This document shows positions 18,620 through 27,500 of a DNA stretch of 64,000 nucleotides, piece after piece; the stretch's first letter is position 1, and each line of letters opens with the position of its first letter. Where the stretch lies: positions 434,001 through 498,000 of the forward strand of contig JAITMD010000006.1 of NCBI GenBank assembly GCA_031277535.1, read 5' to 3'. The notes beneath the pieces are model-generated. The model was not told the origin of the DNA, searched no databases, and saw only the letters and a list, made by a program, of their open reading frames with translations. Source of the DNA: Flavobacteriaceae bacterium. GTDB taxonomy: Bacteria > Bacteroidota > Bacteroidia > Flavobacteriales > Flavobacteriaceae. Made by a program: the position numbers and the translations under genes.

Positions 18620-18644
18620 CGCTAAAAGGACTATTTATAACGCT
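18618..18644. promoter_or_regulatory. Candidate AraC-type operator: two AACGCT boxes 21 bp apart
   Basis: AACGCT at 18618-18623 and again at 18639-18644, exactly 21 bases apart (two helical turns), in the same orientation. The first box touches the -33 TTG of hemA. A third copy lies at 18787-18792, directly before the ATG of the AraC-type gene. AraC-family proteins typically bind direct repeats with about 21-bp spacing, so this is a plausible binding site; it is inference. Confidence 0.4.
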
Positions 18645-18689
18645 CAATGATTATCTAAAAAAAATATTACATATCTCGTTATAATACAG

Positions 18690-18697
18690 TACATTTG
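18690..18697 (+). promoter_or_regulatory. -7 box of the araC-hemH-hemJ operon (TACATTTG)
   Basis: TACATTTG matches the consensus exactly, about 95 bases before the ATG at 18793. No TTG at the ideal -33 position, which fits a promoter that needs an activator. Confidence 0.5.
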
Positions 18698-18792
18698 CAG
18701 AAACCACAAGGGCTTATCAATACACTAAGTAGAATCTTTCTAAATAAAAAATACAACAAAAGGTTTCACTTCCTTGTTACAAAAATAACGCT

Positions 18793-19665
18793 ATGGGTAT
18801 CACTGAAGAAATAGTTATAGATGATAATTTTTCAATTATTAGAATTGAAAACAATCATGAAAACACCGTTCGTTTTGAGCGTAAAATGGGGACAGATATG
18901 ATCCAATTTTACTTTGGTTTAAAAGGAGTTAGCAAATTTATCTTTAATCAAGGAACATATGCTATTCAGTTAAACGAAGAAAGATCTCTTATCCTATATA
19001 ATCCGCAAAAAGAACTCCCTGTTCACTTAGAAATTGCACCTGACACATGGGTTATTTGCATTCTTATTTCCATTAAAAAGTTCCATGCACTCTTTTCTAA
19101 TGAAGCAAAGTTCATTGGTTTTCTAAATAGTGAAAACAAAGACAAAAAATACTATGCCGAAGAAGATATCACTCCTTCTATGGCTATTGTATTAAATCAA
19201 ATGTTTAATAACTATATGAATCCCTCTATTAAAAAGTTATACTTCACAGGTAAGACTTACGAAATATTAAGTTTACTTTTTAATCACAACGAAGATCAAG
19301 ATATTGAAAACTGTCCGTTTTTATCAGATGAAAACGATGTCGTAAAAATAAAAAAAGCCAAAGACATTATTATTGCCAGAATGTCTGAACCACCAACACT
19401 ACAAGAGTTAGCAGATGAAGTAGGTATAAATATCAAGAAACTAAAATTAGGGTTCAAACAAATTTATGGAGACTCTGTATTTAGTTTCTTATTTGACTAC
19501 AAAATGGACTATGCCCGCAAACTATTAGACAATGGCCACTACAATGTAAACGAAGTTGGTCTCAAAATAGGATATAGTTCAGCCAGTCATTTTATTGCTG
19601 CTTTTAAAAAGAAATTCGGCACAACACCCAAAAAGTACTTAATGTCTTTAAATCAAAACAATTAA
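18793..19665 (+). CDS. AraC-family transcriptional regulator
   Basis: 290 residues. The N-terminal ~185 residues are a beta-rich sensing domain; the C-terminal ~100 residues hold two helix-turn-helix motifs (LQELADEVGINIKKLKLGFK and VNEVGLKIGYSSASHFIAAF) typical of AraC/XylS DNA-binding domains. It diverges from hemACDE and lies 3 bases before hemH, so it is best read as the local regulator of heme synthesis, perhaps responding to heme, iron or a pathway intermediate. The sensed ligand is not evident. ATG at 18793 is preceded by an AACGCT box that could allow autoregulation. Confidence 0.9.
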   Translation: MGITEEIVIDDNFSIIRIENNHENTVRFERKMGTDMIQFYFGLKGVSKFIFNQGTYAIQLNEERSLILYNPQKELPVHLEIAPDTWVICILISIKKFHALFSNEAKFIGFLNSENKDKKYYAEEDITPSMAIVLNQMFNNYMNPSIKKLYFTGKTYEILSLLFNHNEDQDIENCPFLSDENDVVKIKKAKDIIIARMSEPPTLQELADEVGINIKKLKLGFKQIYGDSVFSFLFDYKMDYARKLLDNGHYNVNEVGLKIGYSSASHFIAAFKKKFGTTPKKYLMSLNQNN

Positions 19666-19668
19666 ACC

Positions 19669-20685
19669 ATGCAAGGTATTTTATTAGTAAACTTAGGTTC
19701 CCCAAAAACTCCAACAGCAAAAGACGTAAAACCCTATTTAGGAGAATTCCTTATGGACAAAAGGGTTATTGACATGCCCTATATTTTACGTGCCCTTTTA
19801 GTGAAAGGAATTATACTAAATACAAGACCCAAAAAATCGGCTGCTGCCTATCAAAAAATATGGTGGGAAGATGGCTCTCCTCTTGTCGTTATCTCTGAAC
19901 GTCAACAGAAGAAAGTACAAGCTCAATTAGATATCCCTGTAGTACTTGCCATGCGATATGGTGAACCATCTATCAAAACTGGTTTACAAGAACTAAACAA
20001 CAAAGGAGTAGACGATGTCTTAATGATTCCTCTATATCCACAATTTGCTATGGCAACAACAGAAACCATTGATGTATTAACAGAAGAAGTAAGAAAAAAA
20101 TACTTCCCACAGATGAAAGTAAAGAGTTTCCCTGCTTTCTATAATAGACCTGAATATATTAATGCCTTAGCTCATTCGATACAAAATCACTTAGAAGGAT
20201 TTGATTATGATCATTTGTTATTCTCCTACCATGGTGTTCCTGAAAGGCATATACGCAAATCAGACATTACCAAAAGTCATTGTCAATTAGATGGTAAATG
20301 TTGTGTTACCGCTTCAAAAGCTCACGACTTCTGTTATAGACACCAATGTTTAGAAACAACAAAACAAGTGGTTGAGAAATTAAATATTCCAGCAGACAAA
20401 TATTCTACATCTTTCCAATCTCGTCTTGGCCCAGACAAGTGGCTACAACCTCCTACTGATGAAACAGTTAATGGATTAGCAGAACGAGGAATCAAAAAAC
20501 TGGCAGTAGTTACTCCTGCCTTTGTAGCTGACTGTTTAGAAACACTTGAAGAAATTGGAATGGAAGCTCATGAAGAATTTATACACCATGGTGGTGAAGA
20601 ATTCAGAGCTATTCCATGCATCAATGAAGATGATTTATGGATAGATGCTTTAGTAACTTGGATTAACGAATGGAGAAATAGATAA
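19669..20685 (+). CDS. hemH: Ferrochelatase
   Basis: Inserts Fe2+ into protoporphyrin IX, the final step of the protoporphyrin-dependent pathway. 338 residues. Catalytic histidine in FSYHGVPERH (H188); conserved glutamate in DCLETLEEIGMEA; SFQSRLGPDKWLQPPT is the usual porphyrin-cleft signature. Unusual: a short insert after the catalytic region carries five cysteines (C205, C211, C212, C222, C227), which resembles the internal [2Fe-2S]-ligating segment reported in a class of bacterial ferrochelatases. A cluster here is inference. It is 3 bases after the AraC-type gene and 2 before hemJ. Confidence 0.96.
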   Translation: MQGILLVNLGSPKTPTAKDVKPYLGEFLMDKRVIDMPYILRALLVKGIILNTRPKKSAAAYQKIWWEDGSPLVVISERQQKKVQAQLDIPVVLAMRYGEPSIKTGLQELNNKGVDDVLMIPLYPQFAMATTETIDVLTEEVRKKYFPQMKVKSFPAFYNRPEYINALAHSIQNHLEGFDYDHLLFSYHGVPERHIRKSDITKSHCQLDGKCCVTASKAHDFCYRHQCLETTKQVVEKLNIPADKYSTSFQSRLGPDKWLQPPTDETVNGLAERGIKKLAVVTPAFVADCLETLEEIGMEAHEEFIHHGGEEFRAIPCINEDDLWIDALVTWINEWRNR

Positions 20686-20687
20686 TT

Positions 20688-21224
20688 ATGTTTTATTTAT
20701 ACTTAAAAGCTTTACACATCATATTCATTGTATGTTGGTTTGCTGGACTATTTTATATTGTACGCTTATTTGTTTATTATGCTGAAACAGCAGACAAAAG
20801 CGATGTAGAACAAAAGGTATTGAAAGAACAATATACATTAATGACTAATCGATTATGGAACATCATTACCTGGCCAGCTGCTGTATTGGCAACTGGTTTT
20901 GGTATTGCCATGCTCATCTTTAATCCTACACTATTACAACTTCCGTGGATGCATGTCAAACTATTGTTTGTTGTTTTATTAATTGCCTACCATCTAAAAT
21001 GTCATCAGTTTGTCAAGCAAATCAACAATAGTACAATGACTAAAACCTCTTCCTTTTTTAGAATATGGAATGAGGGAGCTACACTAATTTTATTTTCTGT
21101 AGTATTTTTAGTAATTTTAAAAAGTGCATTTAATTGGATATTTGGAGTTGTTGGCCTTGTAGGTCTTTCAGTATTACTGATGATGGGCATTAAACTTTAC
21201 AAAAAAATACGAGAAAGTAAGTAA
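20688..21224 (+). CDS. hemJ: Protoporphyrinogen IX oxidase HemJ
   Basis: 178 residues with four to five membrane helices. The N-terminal signature KALHIIFIVCWFAGLFYIVR is the HemJ pattern, with the conserved histidine in KALH and a second conserved region LPWMHVKLLFV. HemJ oxidises protoporphyrinogen IX to protoporphyrin IX in bacteria that lack HemG and HemY, passing electrons to the respiratory chain. It is placed between ferrochelatase (2-base gap) and a histidine kinase (1-base gap), which agrees with this role. Confidence 0.93.
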   Translation: MFYLYLKALHIIFIVCWFAGLFYIVRLFVYYAETADKSDVEQKVLKEQYTLMTNRLWNIITWPAAVLATGFGIAMLIFNPTLLQLPWMHVKLLFVVLLIAYHLKCHQFVKQINNSTMTKTSSFFRIWNEGATLILFSVVFLVILKSAFNWIFGVVGLVGLSVLLMMGIKLYKKIRESK

Positions 21225-21225
21225 A

Positions 21226-22698
21226 ATGAAAGACGAGTTTATATTAAAGAACTTCTCATTGCGCAATAGGATTTTTTTCTCATTAATCTTTTTGAGCATC
21301 ATCTCCTCTATCTTGATATCAGCTGTGTCTGTTTATCAATTTAGAGAAGAAGCACGCAGATACCATCAATATAGACTCGAACGTAAAGAAAGTGCAATTA
21401 CAGAAAACATAAATTACATCCTTTCTACTACTCCATACGATAGAACAACATCGAATATACCCAATATCTTTAAAGACAAAATACACGAAATTGCCACAAT
21501 ACATAATACAGAAATCAATATCCATGATTTAAATGGCAGTTTATTAATCTCGTCTAAAGGAACATTCTCTATCGATAATGTATACTCGTCTATACCTCCT
21601 ATTATTTTAAAAACAATGATGGCTACTCCTGCAAAACGGTTTGTAGATGTTGAAATGAATGGAGAAGACAGAACGCGTACAGCATACAGTATTCTGAAAG
21701 ACAATCAATTCAAACCTCTGGGAATTATTAAAATCCCTTACGAAGAAAAGACAGAGTTTTACGACGCAGAAATACAGACTTTTTTAAACAAACTGACACA
21801 AGTCTACATTATTATGTTGACTATGTCTATTGTTATTTCATACCTCTTGTCAAATTACATTACACAGAGTCTAAAAAATATTAGTATCAAGATTACCAGT
21901 ACCAAATTAGGTAGTAAAAACGAGAAGATACCAAGCACTTCGACCAGTAAAGAAATCGTATCCTTAATTAAAGCTTACAACGACATGGTTGATAAACTTG
22001 AAGAATCATACGAAAAGCTTTCTCAAACGGAACGAGAACAAGCCTGGAGAGAAATGGCTAAACAAGTAGCTCATGAGATCAAAAACCCTCTTACTCCAAT
22101 GCGATTAACGGTACAAAGCTTTGAAAGAAGATTTGATCCTAATGACCCTGAGATAAAAAACAAATTAAAAGAATTTTCTCAAGTACTAATCCAACAAATC
22201 GACACCATGTCTTCTGTTGCAACAGCATTCTCAAGCTTTGCTTCTATGCCTGCACAACAAGACGAAACAATCGATGTAGTCAATACAGTACGTCTATCAC
22301 TTAATATTTTTAACGAACCATTTATTCACTTCAATAGCACTGAAGAAGAATTAATTTCAAAGATAGATCGTACACAACTTATCCGTACAATCACTAACTT
22401 GGTTAAAAATGCCATTCAAGCAATGCCTGCCGAAAATGAGGCTCCTTATGTAGGAGTAGCTATTTCAAAAGTGAACGAACAAGTTGTAATCAAAGTCTCA
22501 GACAACGGAACAGGAATATCATTAGAAGACCGTCAACGCATATTTGAACCAAAGTTTACAACCAAAACAAGTGGAATGGGATTAGGTTTAGGAATTATCA
22601 AAAACATTGTTGAAAATTACAATGGAACTATTACATTTGAAACTGAACTTGGTAAAGGCACAACCTTTACTGTAACATTGCCTATTATTAATACATAA
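21226..22698 (+). CDS. Membrane sensor histidine kinase (orphan)
   Basis: 490 residues. Two membrane helices (about 15-38 and 188-210) flank a periplasmic sensor of about 150 residues. A linker follows, then the phosphoacceptor domain with H283 in QVAHEIKNPLTPMRLT, and a catalytic ATPase domain with N box NLVKNAIQAMP, G1 box VSDNGTGIS and G2 box TSGMGLGLGI. The H-box style is close to NtrY-type kinases. No response regulator gene is adjacent; the partner must be elsewhere. It sits one base after hemJ and ten before a crotonase gene, so it shares the heme operon transcript. Confidence 0.92.
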   Translation: MKDEFILKNFSLRNRIFFSLIFLSIISSILISAVSVYQFREEARRYHQYRLERKESAITENINYILSTTPYDRTTSNIPNIFKDKIHEIATIHNTEINIHDLNGSLLISSKGTFSIDNVYSSIPPIILKTMMATPAKRFVDVEMNGEDRTRTAYSILKDNQFKPLGIIKIPYEEKTEFYDAEIQTFLNKLTQVYIIMLTMSIVISYLLSNYITQSLKNISIKITSTKLGSKNEKIPSTSTSKEIVSLIKAYNDMVDKLEESYEKLSQTEREQAWREMAKQVAHEIKNPLTPMRLTVQSFERRFDPNDPEIKNKLKEFSQVLIQQIDTMSSVATAFSSFASMPAQQDETIDVVNTVRLSLNIFNEPFIHFNSTEEELISKIDRTQLIRTITNLVKNAIQAMPAENEAPYVGVAISKVNEQVVIKVSDNGTGISLEDRQRIFEPKFTTKTSGMGLGLGIIKNIVENYNGTITFETELGKGTTFTVTLPIINT

Positions 22699-22708
22699 AA
22701 AATATATT

Positions 22709-23494
22709 ATGGAATTTGAAAATATTCTAATAGAAAAAGAAAACAGTATGGCTATTATCACAATTAATAGGCCTACTAAATTAAACGCTTTAAACAAACC
22801 TACTATTGAAGATTTACACCATGCACTAACACACTTAGAAAAGGATGTTGACACAAGAGTTGTAATTATTATTGGTAGTGGAGAGAAAGCATTTGTTGCA
22901 GGAGCAGACATTAAAGAATTCTCAAATTTCAATTCAAGCGAAGGTTCTCAATTAGCTGCTAAAGGACAAGAATTATTATTTGACTACGTTCAAAACTATT
23001 CTAAACCAATTATTGCTGCTGTTAATGGTTTTGCACTTGGAGGAGGTCTTGAATTAGCAATGGCATGTCATTTCAGAATAGCTTCTACAAATGCTAAAAT
23101 GGGATTGCCAGAAGTAACTCTTGGACTTATCCCAGGATATGGTGGAACACAACGTTTAGCACAATTAGTTGGTAAAGGTATCGCAATGGAAATGATCATG
23201 ACAGCAGATATGGTCAATGCAGAAAAAGCACTTACAATAGGCTTAGTAAACCATGTGGTAGAACAAGAAGAACTATTAGCTTTCACTAAAAACATTGCTC
23301 AAAAAATAAGCAGAAACTCACTTACTGCAATTAGCAAAGCAATCAAATCAATCAATGCAAACTACAAAGAAGGAGTAAACGGATATCACGAAGAGATTAA
23401 AAACTTTGGAGAGTGTTTCGGAACAGAAGACTTTATTGAAGGAACTACAGCATTCTTAGAAAAAAGAAAAGCAGAATTTAAAGGACGCAATTAA
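22709..23494 (+). CDS. Enoyl-CoA hydratase/isomerase family protein (crotonase)
   Basis: 261 residues, the standard crotonase size. Oxyanion-hole motifs are FVAGADIKEF (about residues 64-73) and GFALGGGLELAMACHFR (about 107-123); the catalytic glutamates appear in the GLELAM region and in GLPEVTLGLIPGYGGTQR. It most likely hydrates 2-enoyl-CoA to 3-hydroxyacyl-CoA in fatty-acid breakdown. Exact substrate is not determinable. It is the last gene of the heme-regulator operon, ended by a strong terminator, and a metabolic link to heme is not obvious. Confidence 0.92.
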   Translation: MEFENILIEKENSMAIITINRPTKLNALNKPTIEDLHHALTHLEKDVDTRVVIIIGSGEKAFVAGADIKEFSNFNSSEGSQLAAKGQELLFDYVQNYSKPIIAAVNGFALGGGLELAMACHFRIASTNAKMGLPEVTLGLIPGYGGTQRLAQLVGKGIAMEMIMTADMVNAEKALTIGLVNHVVEQEELLAFTKNIAQKISRNSLTAISKAIKSINANYKEGVNGYHEEIKNFGECFGTEDFIEGTTAFLEKRKAEFKGRN

Positions 23495-23500
23495 TTATAC

Positions 23501-23531
23501 AAAGGTCAGATCTTAATCTGGCCTTTTTTAA
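23501..23531 (+). terminator. Intrinsic terminator of the araC-hemH-hemJ-kinase-crotonase operon
   Basis: AAAGGTCAGAT pairs with ATCTGGCCTTT, followed by a T-run. Confidence 0.85.
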
Positions 23532-23639
23532 TGTTTACTAATTCCTCTTATTCTCTATCACTATTTCAAAGAACATACAAGACAATAACTTCAACTGTTA
23601 TTATCTTGTAGCAAATCTATCGTTCTCTTGGTAGTGATG

Positions 23640-23945
23640 TATTAATGCTGATTCATTTGACCTCTTTTACACACATTTGACTCCAAATGCAAATAAAAGT
23701 GATACAACAAGGCAATGCATTCTTTTTAAGGCGGAATTAGCACGTTGGTACAACGATGTTCAAAATATTGGATTAAAACAATTCAACACTGTGATTAATA
23801 CAATGCAAATTAACTACTTTGACAATAGGAGTACAAATGCTGCTGCCAAATCCTTTAATACTAAAATAAAAGCTTTCAGAGCTCGATTCAGAGGGGTAAG
23901 AGATATTGATTGATTCTATTCAGATTAACCAAACTTTACGCATAA
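23640..23945 (+). pseudogene. Transposase remnant (ISL3/ISAon1-like, C-terminal fragment)
   Basis: An open stretch of 78 codons reads a pattern typical of the C-terminus of ISL3-type DDE transposases of Bacteroidota: a tryptophan-tyrosine helix (ELARWYND), then NYFDNRSTNAAAKSFN and KIKAFRARFRGVRDI. The frame then hits TGA at 23911-23913, and the usual tail (RLTKLYA) continues in another frame to a stop at 23943-23945. No N-terminal domain, no intact catalytic residues and no inverted repeats are visible. A dead, deeply eroded insertion-sequence fragment. Confidence 0.75.
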
Positions 23946-24011
23946 ACACAACTTTTGTCACTGATCCGAATATACTATATAGAGTTGGTTTAAAATCTAC
24001 GGATAAGGCAT

Positions 24012-24042
24012 AAAAAAAACCTCTCTGATACCAGAGAGGTTT
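24012..24042 (-). terminator. Terminator of tRNA-Gln copy 1
   Basis: AACCTCTCTG (24019-24028) pairs with CAGAGAGGTT (24032-24041), then a T-run on the minus strand. Confidence 0.9.
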
Positions 24043-24046
24043 CTTG

Positions 24047-24117
24047 TTGGCCTACTAGGACTCGAACCTAGAACGACTGAACCAAAATCAGCTGTGTTAC
24101 CATTACACCATAGGCCA
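24047..24117 (-). tRNA. tRNA-Gln (anticodon TTG), copy 1
   Basis: On the minus strand the acceptor arms TGGCCTA and TAGGCCA pair perfectly, with discriminator A. The anticodon stem GCTGA/TCAGT encloses loop TTTTGGT, giving anticodon TTG for glutamine. The T-arm carries GGTTCGAGTCC. 3' CCA is not encoded. Identical to copy 2 at 24344-24414. It has its own promoter and terminator. Confidence 0.95.
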
Positions 24118-24169
24118 TTACCTTTTGCATTTTATCTGGCAAACTGTGTTACCTTCTCGAATGCAGATG

Positions 24170-24199
24170 CAAAACTACTACTTTTTTCCAATCCTGCAA
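24170..24199 (-). promoter_or_regulatory. Promoter of tRNA-Gln copy 1 (TTG-N19-TAGTTTTG)
   Basis: Minus strand: TTG at 24197-24199, exactly 19 bases, TAGTTTTG at 24170-24177. Same architecture as copy 2. Confidence 0.65.
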
Positions 24200-24308
24200 A
24201 TACATTTATACTTTTTATCAGCTCACTAATAATCGACATTAATTAACCAATTCATTATCAATAGTCGAAGTCCAAAAAATTAACATATCTTTTTTTTACT
24301 ATCAAGCA

Positions 24309-24339
24309 TAAAAAAACCTCTCTGATACCAGAGAGGTTT
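24309..24339 (-). terminator. Terminator of tRNA-Gln copy 2
   Basis: Same stem as copy 1 (AACCTCTCTG with CAGAGAGGTT) with a T-run on the minus strand; placed between the two tRNA copies. Confidence 0.9.
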
Positions 24340-24343
24340 CTTG

Positions 24344-24414
24344 TTGGCCTACTAGGACTCGAACCTAGAACGACTGAACCAAAATCAGCTGTGTTACCAT
24401 TACACCATAGGCCA
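24344..24414 (-). tRNA. tRNA-Gln (anticodon TTG), copy 2
   Basis: Sequence identical to copy 1; cloverleaf and anticodon as described there. Offset between copies is 297 bases. The leader upstream is partly conserved between copies (GCATCYGCATTNGAGAAG at the 5' end and ATGCAAAAGGTAA directly before the tRNA). Confidence 0.95.
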
Positions 24415-24463
24415 TTACCTTTTGCATATTTCCGTTAACGTATTAACTTCTCTAATGCGGATG

Positions 24464-24493
24464 CAAAAGTAGCATATTTTTTTTACCACACAA
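24464..24493 (-). promoter_or_regulatory. Promoter of tRNA-Gln copy 2 (TTG-N19-TACTTTTG)
   Basis: Minus strand: TTG at 24491-24493, 19-base spacer, TACTTTTG at 24464-24471. A near-ideal Bacteroidota promoter. Confidence 0.7.
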
Positions 24494-24597
24494 ACTTTTG
24501 TCAAAAAAAAGAATTAATTTTTTTTAATACATGTAATAGCGACGAAAAAAATCTTTACTTTGTGTCAACGATAATTAAAAAAATCAAGAACTTAACT

Positions 24598-27500
24598 ATG
24601 TTGACATTCAATTACAAGAAGTGGAATGTAGTTGGTGGTTGGGCGTGCTTTATTATAGCACTTATTACTTATATCCTAACTGTAGAACCAACGGTAAGCT
24701 TCTGGGATCCGGGAGAGTATATCTCAACTTCTGCCAAACTTGAAGTAGGACACCCTCCGGGAGCACCATTCTATCAAATGTTAGGAGCATTCTTTTCTAT
24801 GTTTGCTTCTTCTCCAGAAAAAATAGCACTAATGGTAAACATGGTTGCCGTTATTTCAAGTGCTTTTACAATTCTTTTCATGTTCTGGTCTATTTCAAAC
24901 ATCTTAAAAAAGATGGTAGAAAAAGTAGAATGGAATAACAACAATGCTATTGTAGTATTAGGTAGTGCAGCTGTAGGTTCATTAGCTTTTACCTTTACAG
25001 ATAGTTTTTGGTTCAATGCTGTAGAATCAGAGGTATATGCCTCTGCTATGTTCTTCACCTCTGCCCTATTATATTTAGGACTTCGTTGGATTGATGACAT
25101 TGACAATGCAAGAGGACACAAATGGTTACTATTAATCAGCTTAGTTATTGGATGTTCTTTTGGAGTGCACTTAATGGCCTTATTAACTGTTCCATCAATT
25201 GTACTTCTTTACTTCTTTAAAAAATACCCAACAGTTACAATTAAGAATTTTATTATAGCTAACATATTAGCTGTTGTAGCACTATTCTTCCTATTTGCAT
25301 TTATGTTTCCAAAGCTTTTAGCTCTATTTGGAAAAACAGAAATCTTTATGGTTAATAGCTTAGGTATGCCATTCAATAGTGGTACAATCTTTTCTTTAAT
25401 CTTATTAATTGGAGTTTTTGCAGGTGGTTTATTTTATACTAAAAAGAAAAATTACACTGGTGCAAATACACTTATTCTAACGCTTCTATTTATTTGTATT
25501 GGTCTTACCTCTTGGTTAATGCTTCCTATTCGCGCAAATGCAAATGTTGTTATTAACGAAAATAGACCTTCAGATGCTGCAGAGTTATTAGCCTACTACC
25601 AACGTGAGCAATATGGTGACGAAAGTATTTACTACGATTCTTACTTTACCAAAGCGTATGTAGGATTAGATGAAAACATGCCCTGGAAAGACGATAAGCC
25701 TAACTATGAAAGAGATAACAAAACAGGTAAATATGTAGTAGTAAACGAGTGGAAAAATGCTGGTCAAAACTTCAATGAAACACACAAAGGAGTACTTCCT
25801 CGTATGTGGAGCACAGACCGTAATCACCGTATAAACTATATGCGATTTGGCAAAATGCCTACTTTTTCGGTTAAACCTGAATATGCAGGAAACGAAGAAA
25901 TAATGTATCTAACGGATGCCATGCGTAAAAAGCTTGCTTCAGGAGAATTTGGTGTAGAAGAATTAGACAACTTCTTTAGCAAATACGGCGAGGCTTTAGA
26001 GATTGAGGTTCCTACTTTTGGAGACAATATATCATTCATGTTCAACTATCAGTTTGGATACATGTACTGGAGATACCTTATGTGGAACTTTGTAGGTAGA
26101 CAAGACGATATCCAAGGACAAGGAGATTTGCAACATGGTAACTGGTTAAGCGGAATTAAATTCTTAGATGAAATTCGTTTAGGTTCTCAAGACAATCTTC
26201 CTTCAGATGTATTAAACAACAAAGGAAGAAACACTTATTTCTTCTTGCCTTTTATCTTAGGATTAGTTGGTTTTGTTTATAACTATAGAAAAGATCCAAG
26301 AATGTTCTGGGTTCTATTGGTATTGTTCTTATTTACAAGTTTAGCTTTAAAAATATTCTTGAATGAGCGTCCATACGAACCTCGTGAAAGAGATTATGCT
26401 GTTGTACCTTCTTTCTACATATTTGCAATGTGGATTGGTTTTGGAGTATATGCAATCTATGAGGGATTAAAAAAATACCTAAATCCAAAAATTGTAGGAC
26501 CAGCAATTATAGCTCTTTCTACTTTAGCAGCACCTGTATTATTGGCACAACAAAACTGGGATGACCACGATCGTTCTAACCGTTATACTGCTTTGGCAAA
26601 TGCAAAAGCTTACTTAGATTCATGTGATAAAAACGCTATTATCTTCACTATTGGAGACAACGATACTTTCCCATTGTGGTACTTACAAGAGGTTGAGGGT
26701 TACAGAACAGACATAAGAGTCGTTTGTACAAGCTTATTAACACAGGATTGGTACATCGATCAGATGAAAGCAAAAACACATAATTCTGAAGGCTTACCTA
26801 TTAAGTTTACGCATGATCAATACGTAGGAAATAAACGTGATGCAGTAATCATCAACCCTATGGTTGATGGAAGAATTGATATTAATTTGTTCTTAGACGT
26901 TATTCGTTCTGATCATGAGCAAACTAAAAAAATAACCAATGCAGGGACAACATTATATATTGCACCTACTAACAAAATCAGTCTTCCTGTAGATTCAGCT
27001 GTAATTGCGAAAAACAATATTGTATCTCCATATTTAAGAGACAAAGTTGTACCGTCTATTGATATCGACATCAAAGAGCAGGCAATCTACAAGCACCGTT
27101 TAATCATGTTAGACATCGTAGCTAACAATAAGTGGGAACGTCCTATTTACTTCTCTGGTGGAAGTTTTAACGAAGACGATTTCTTATGGATGAAAGATTA
27201 CTTACAGCTTCAAGGATTAATCTACAAATTAGTTCCTATTAAAACCCCTGTAGAAAGCAGACATCCTCTTGATTTAGGTATGATTGATTCTGACAGAATG
27301 TACAATACTGTTAAATCTTGGTATTGGGGTAATATGGGAAGTGATAAAATCTATCATGATCCACAAACAAGACGCAATGCATTGAGCTACCGTCTAAACC
27401 TATCAAGATTATCAGAACAATTAATCAACGAAGGCAAAAAAGCAAAAGCAAAAGAAATTATCGACATTGCTATGACTAATATGCCTGTGGAGTACTACGG

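Noticed and set aside
23640..23945. Active insertion sequence
   Set aside because: Only the C-terminal end of a transposase is left, with a stop and frameshift; no terminal inverted repeats were found.
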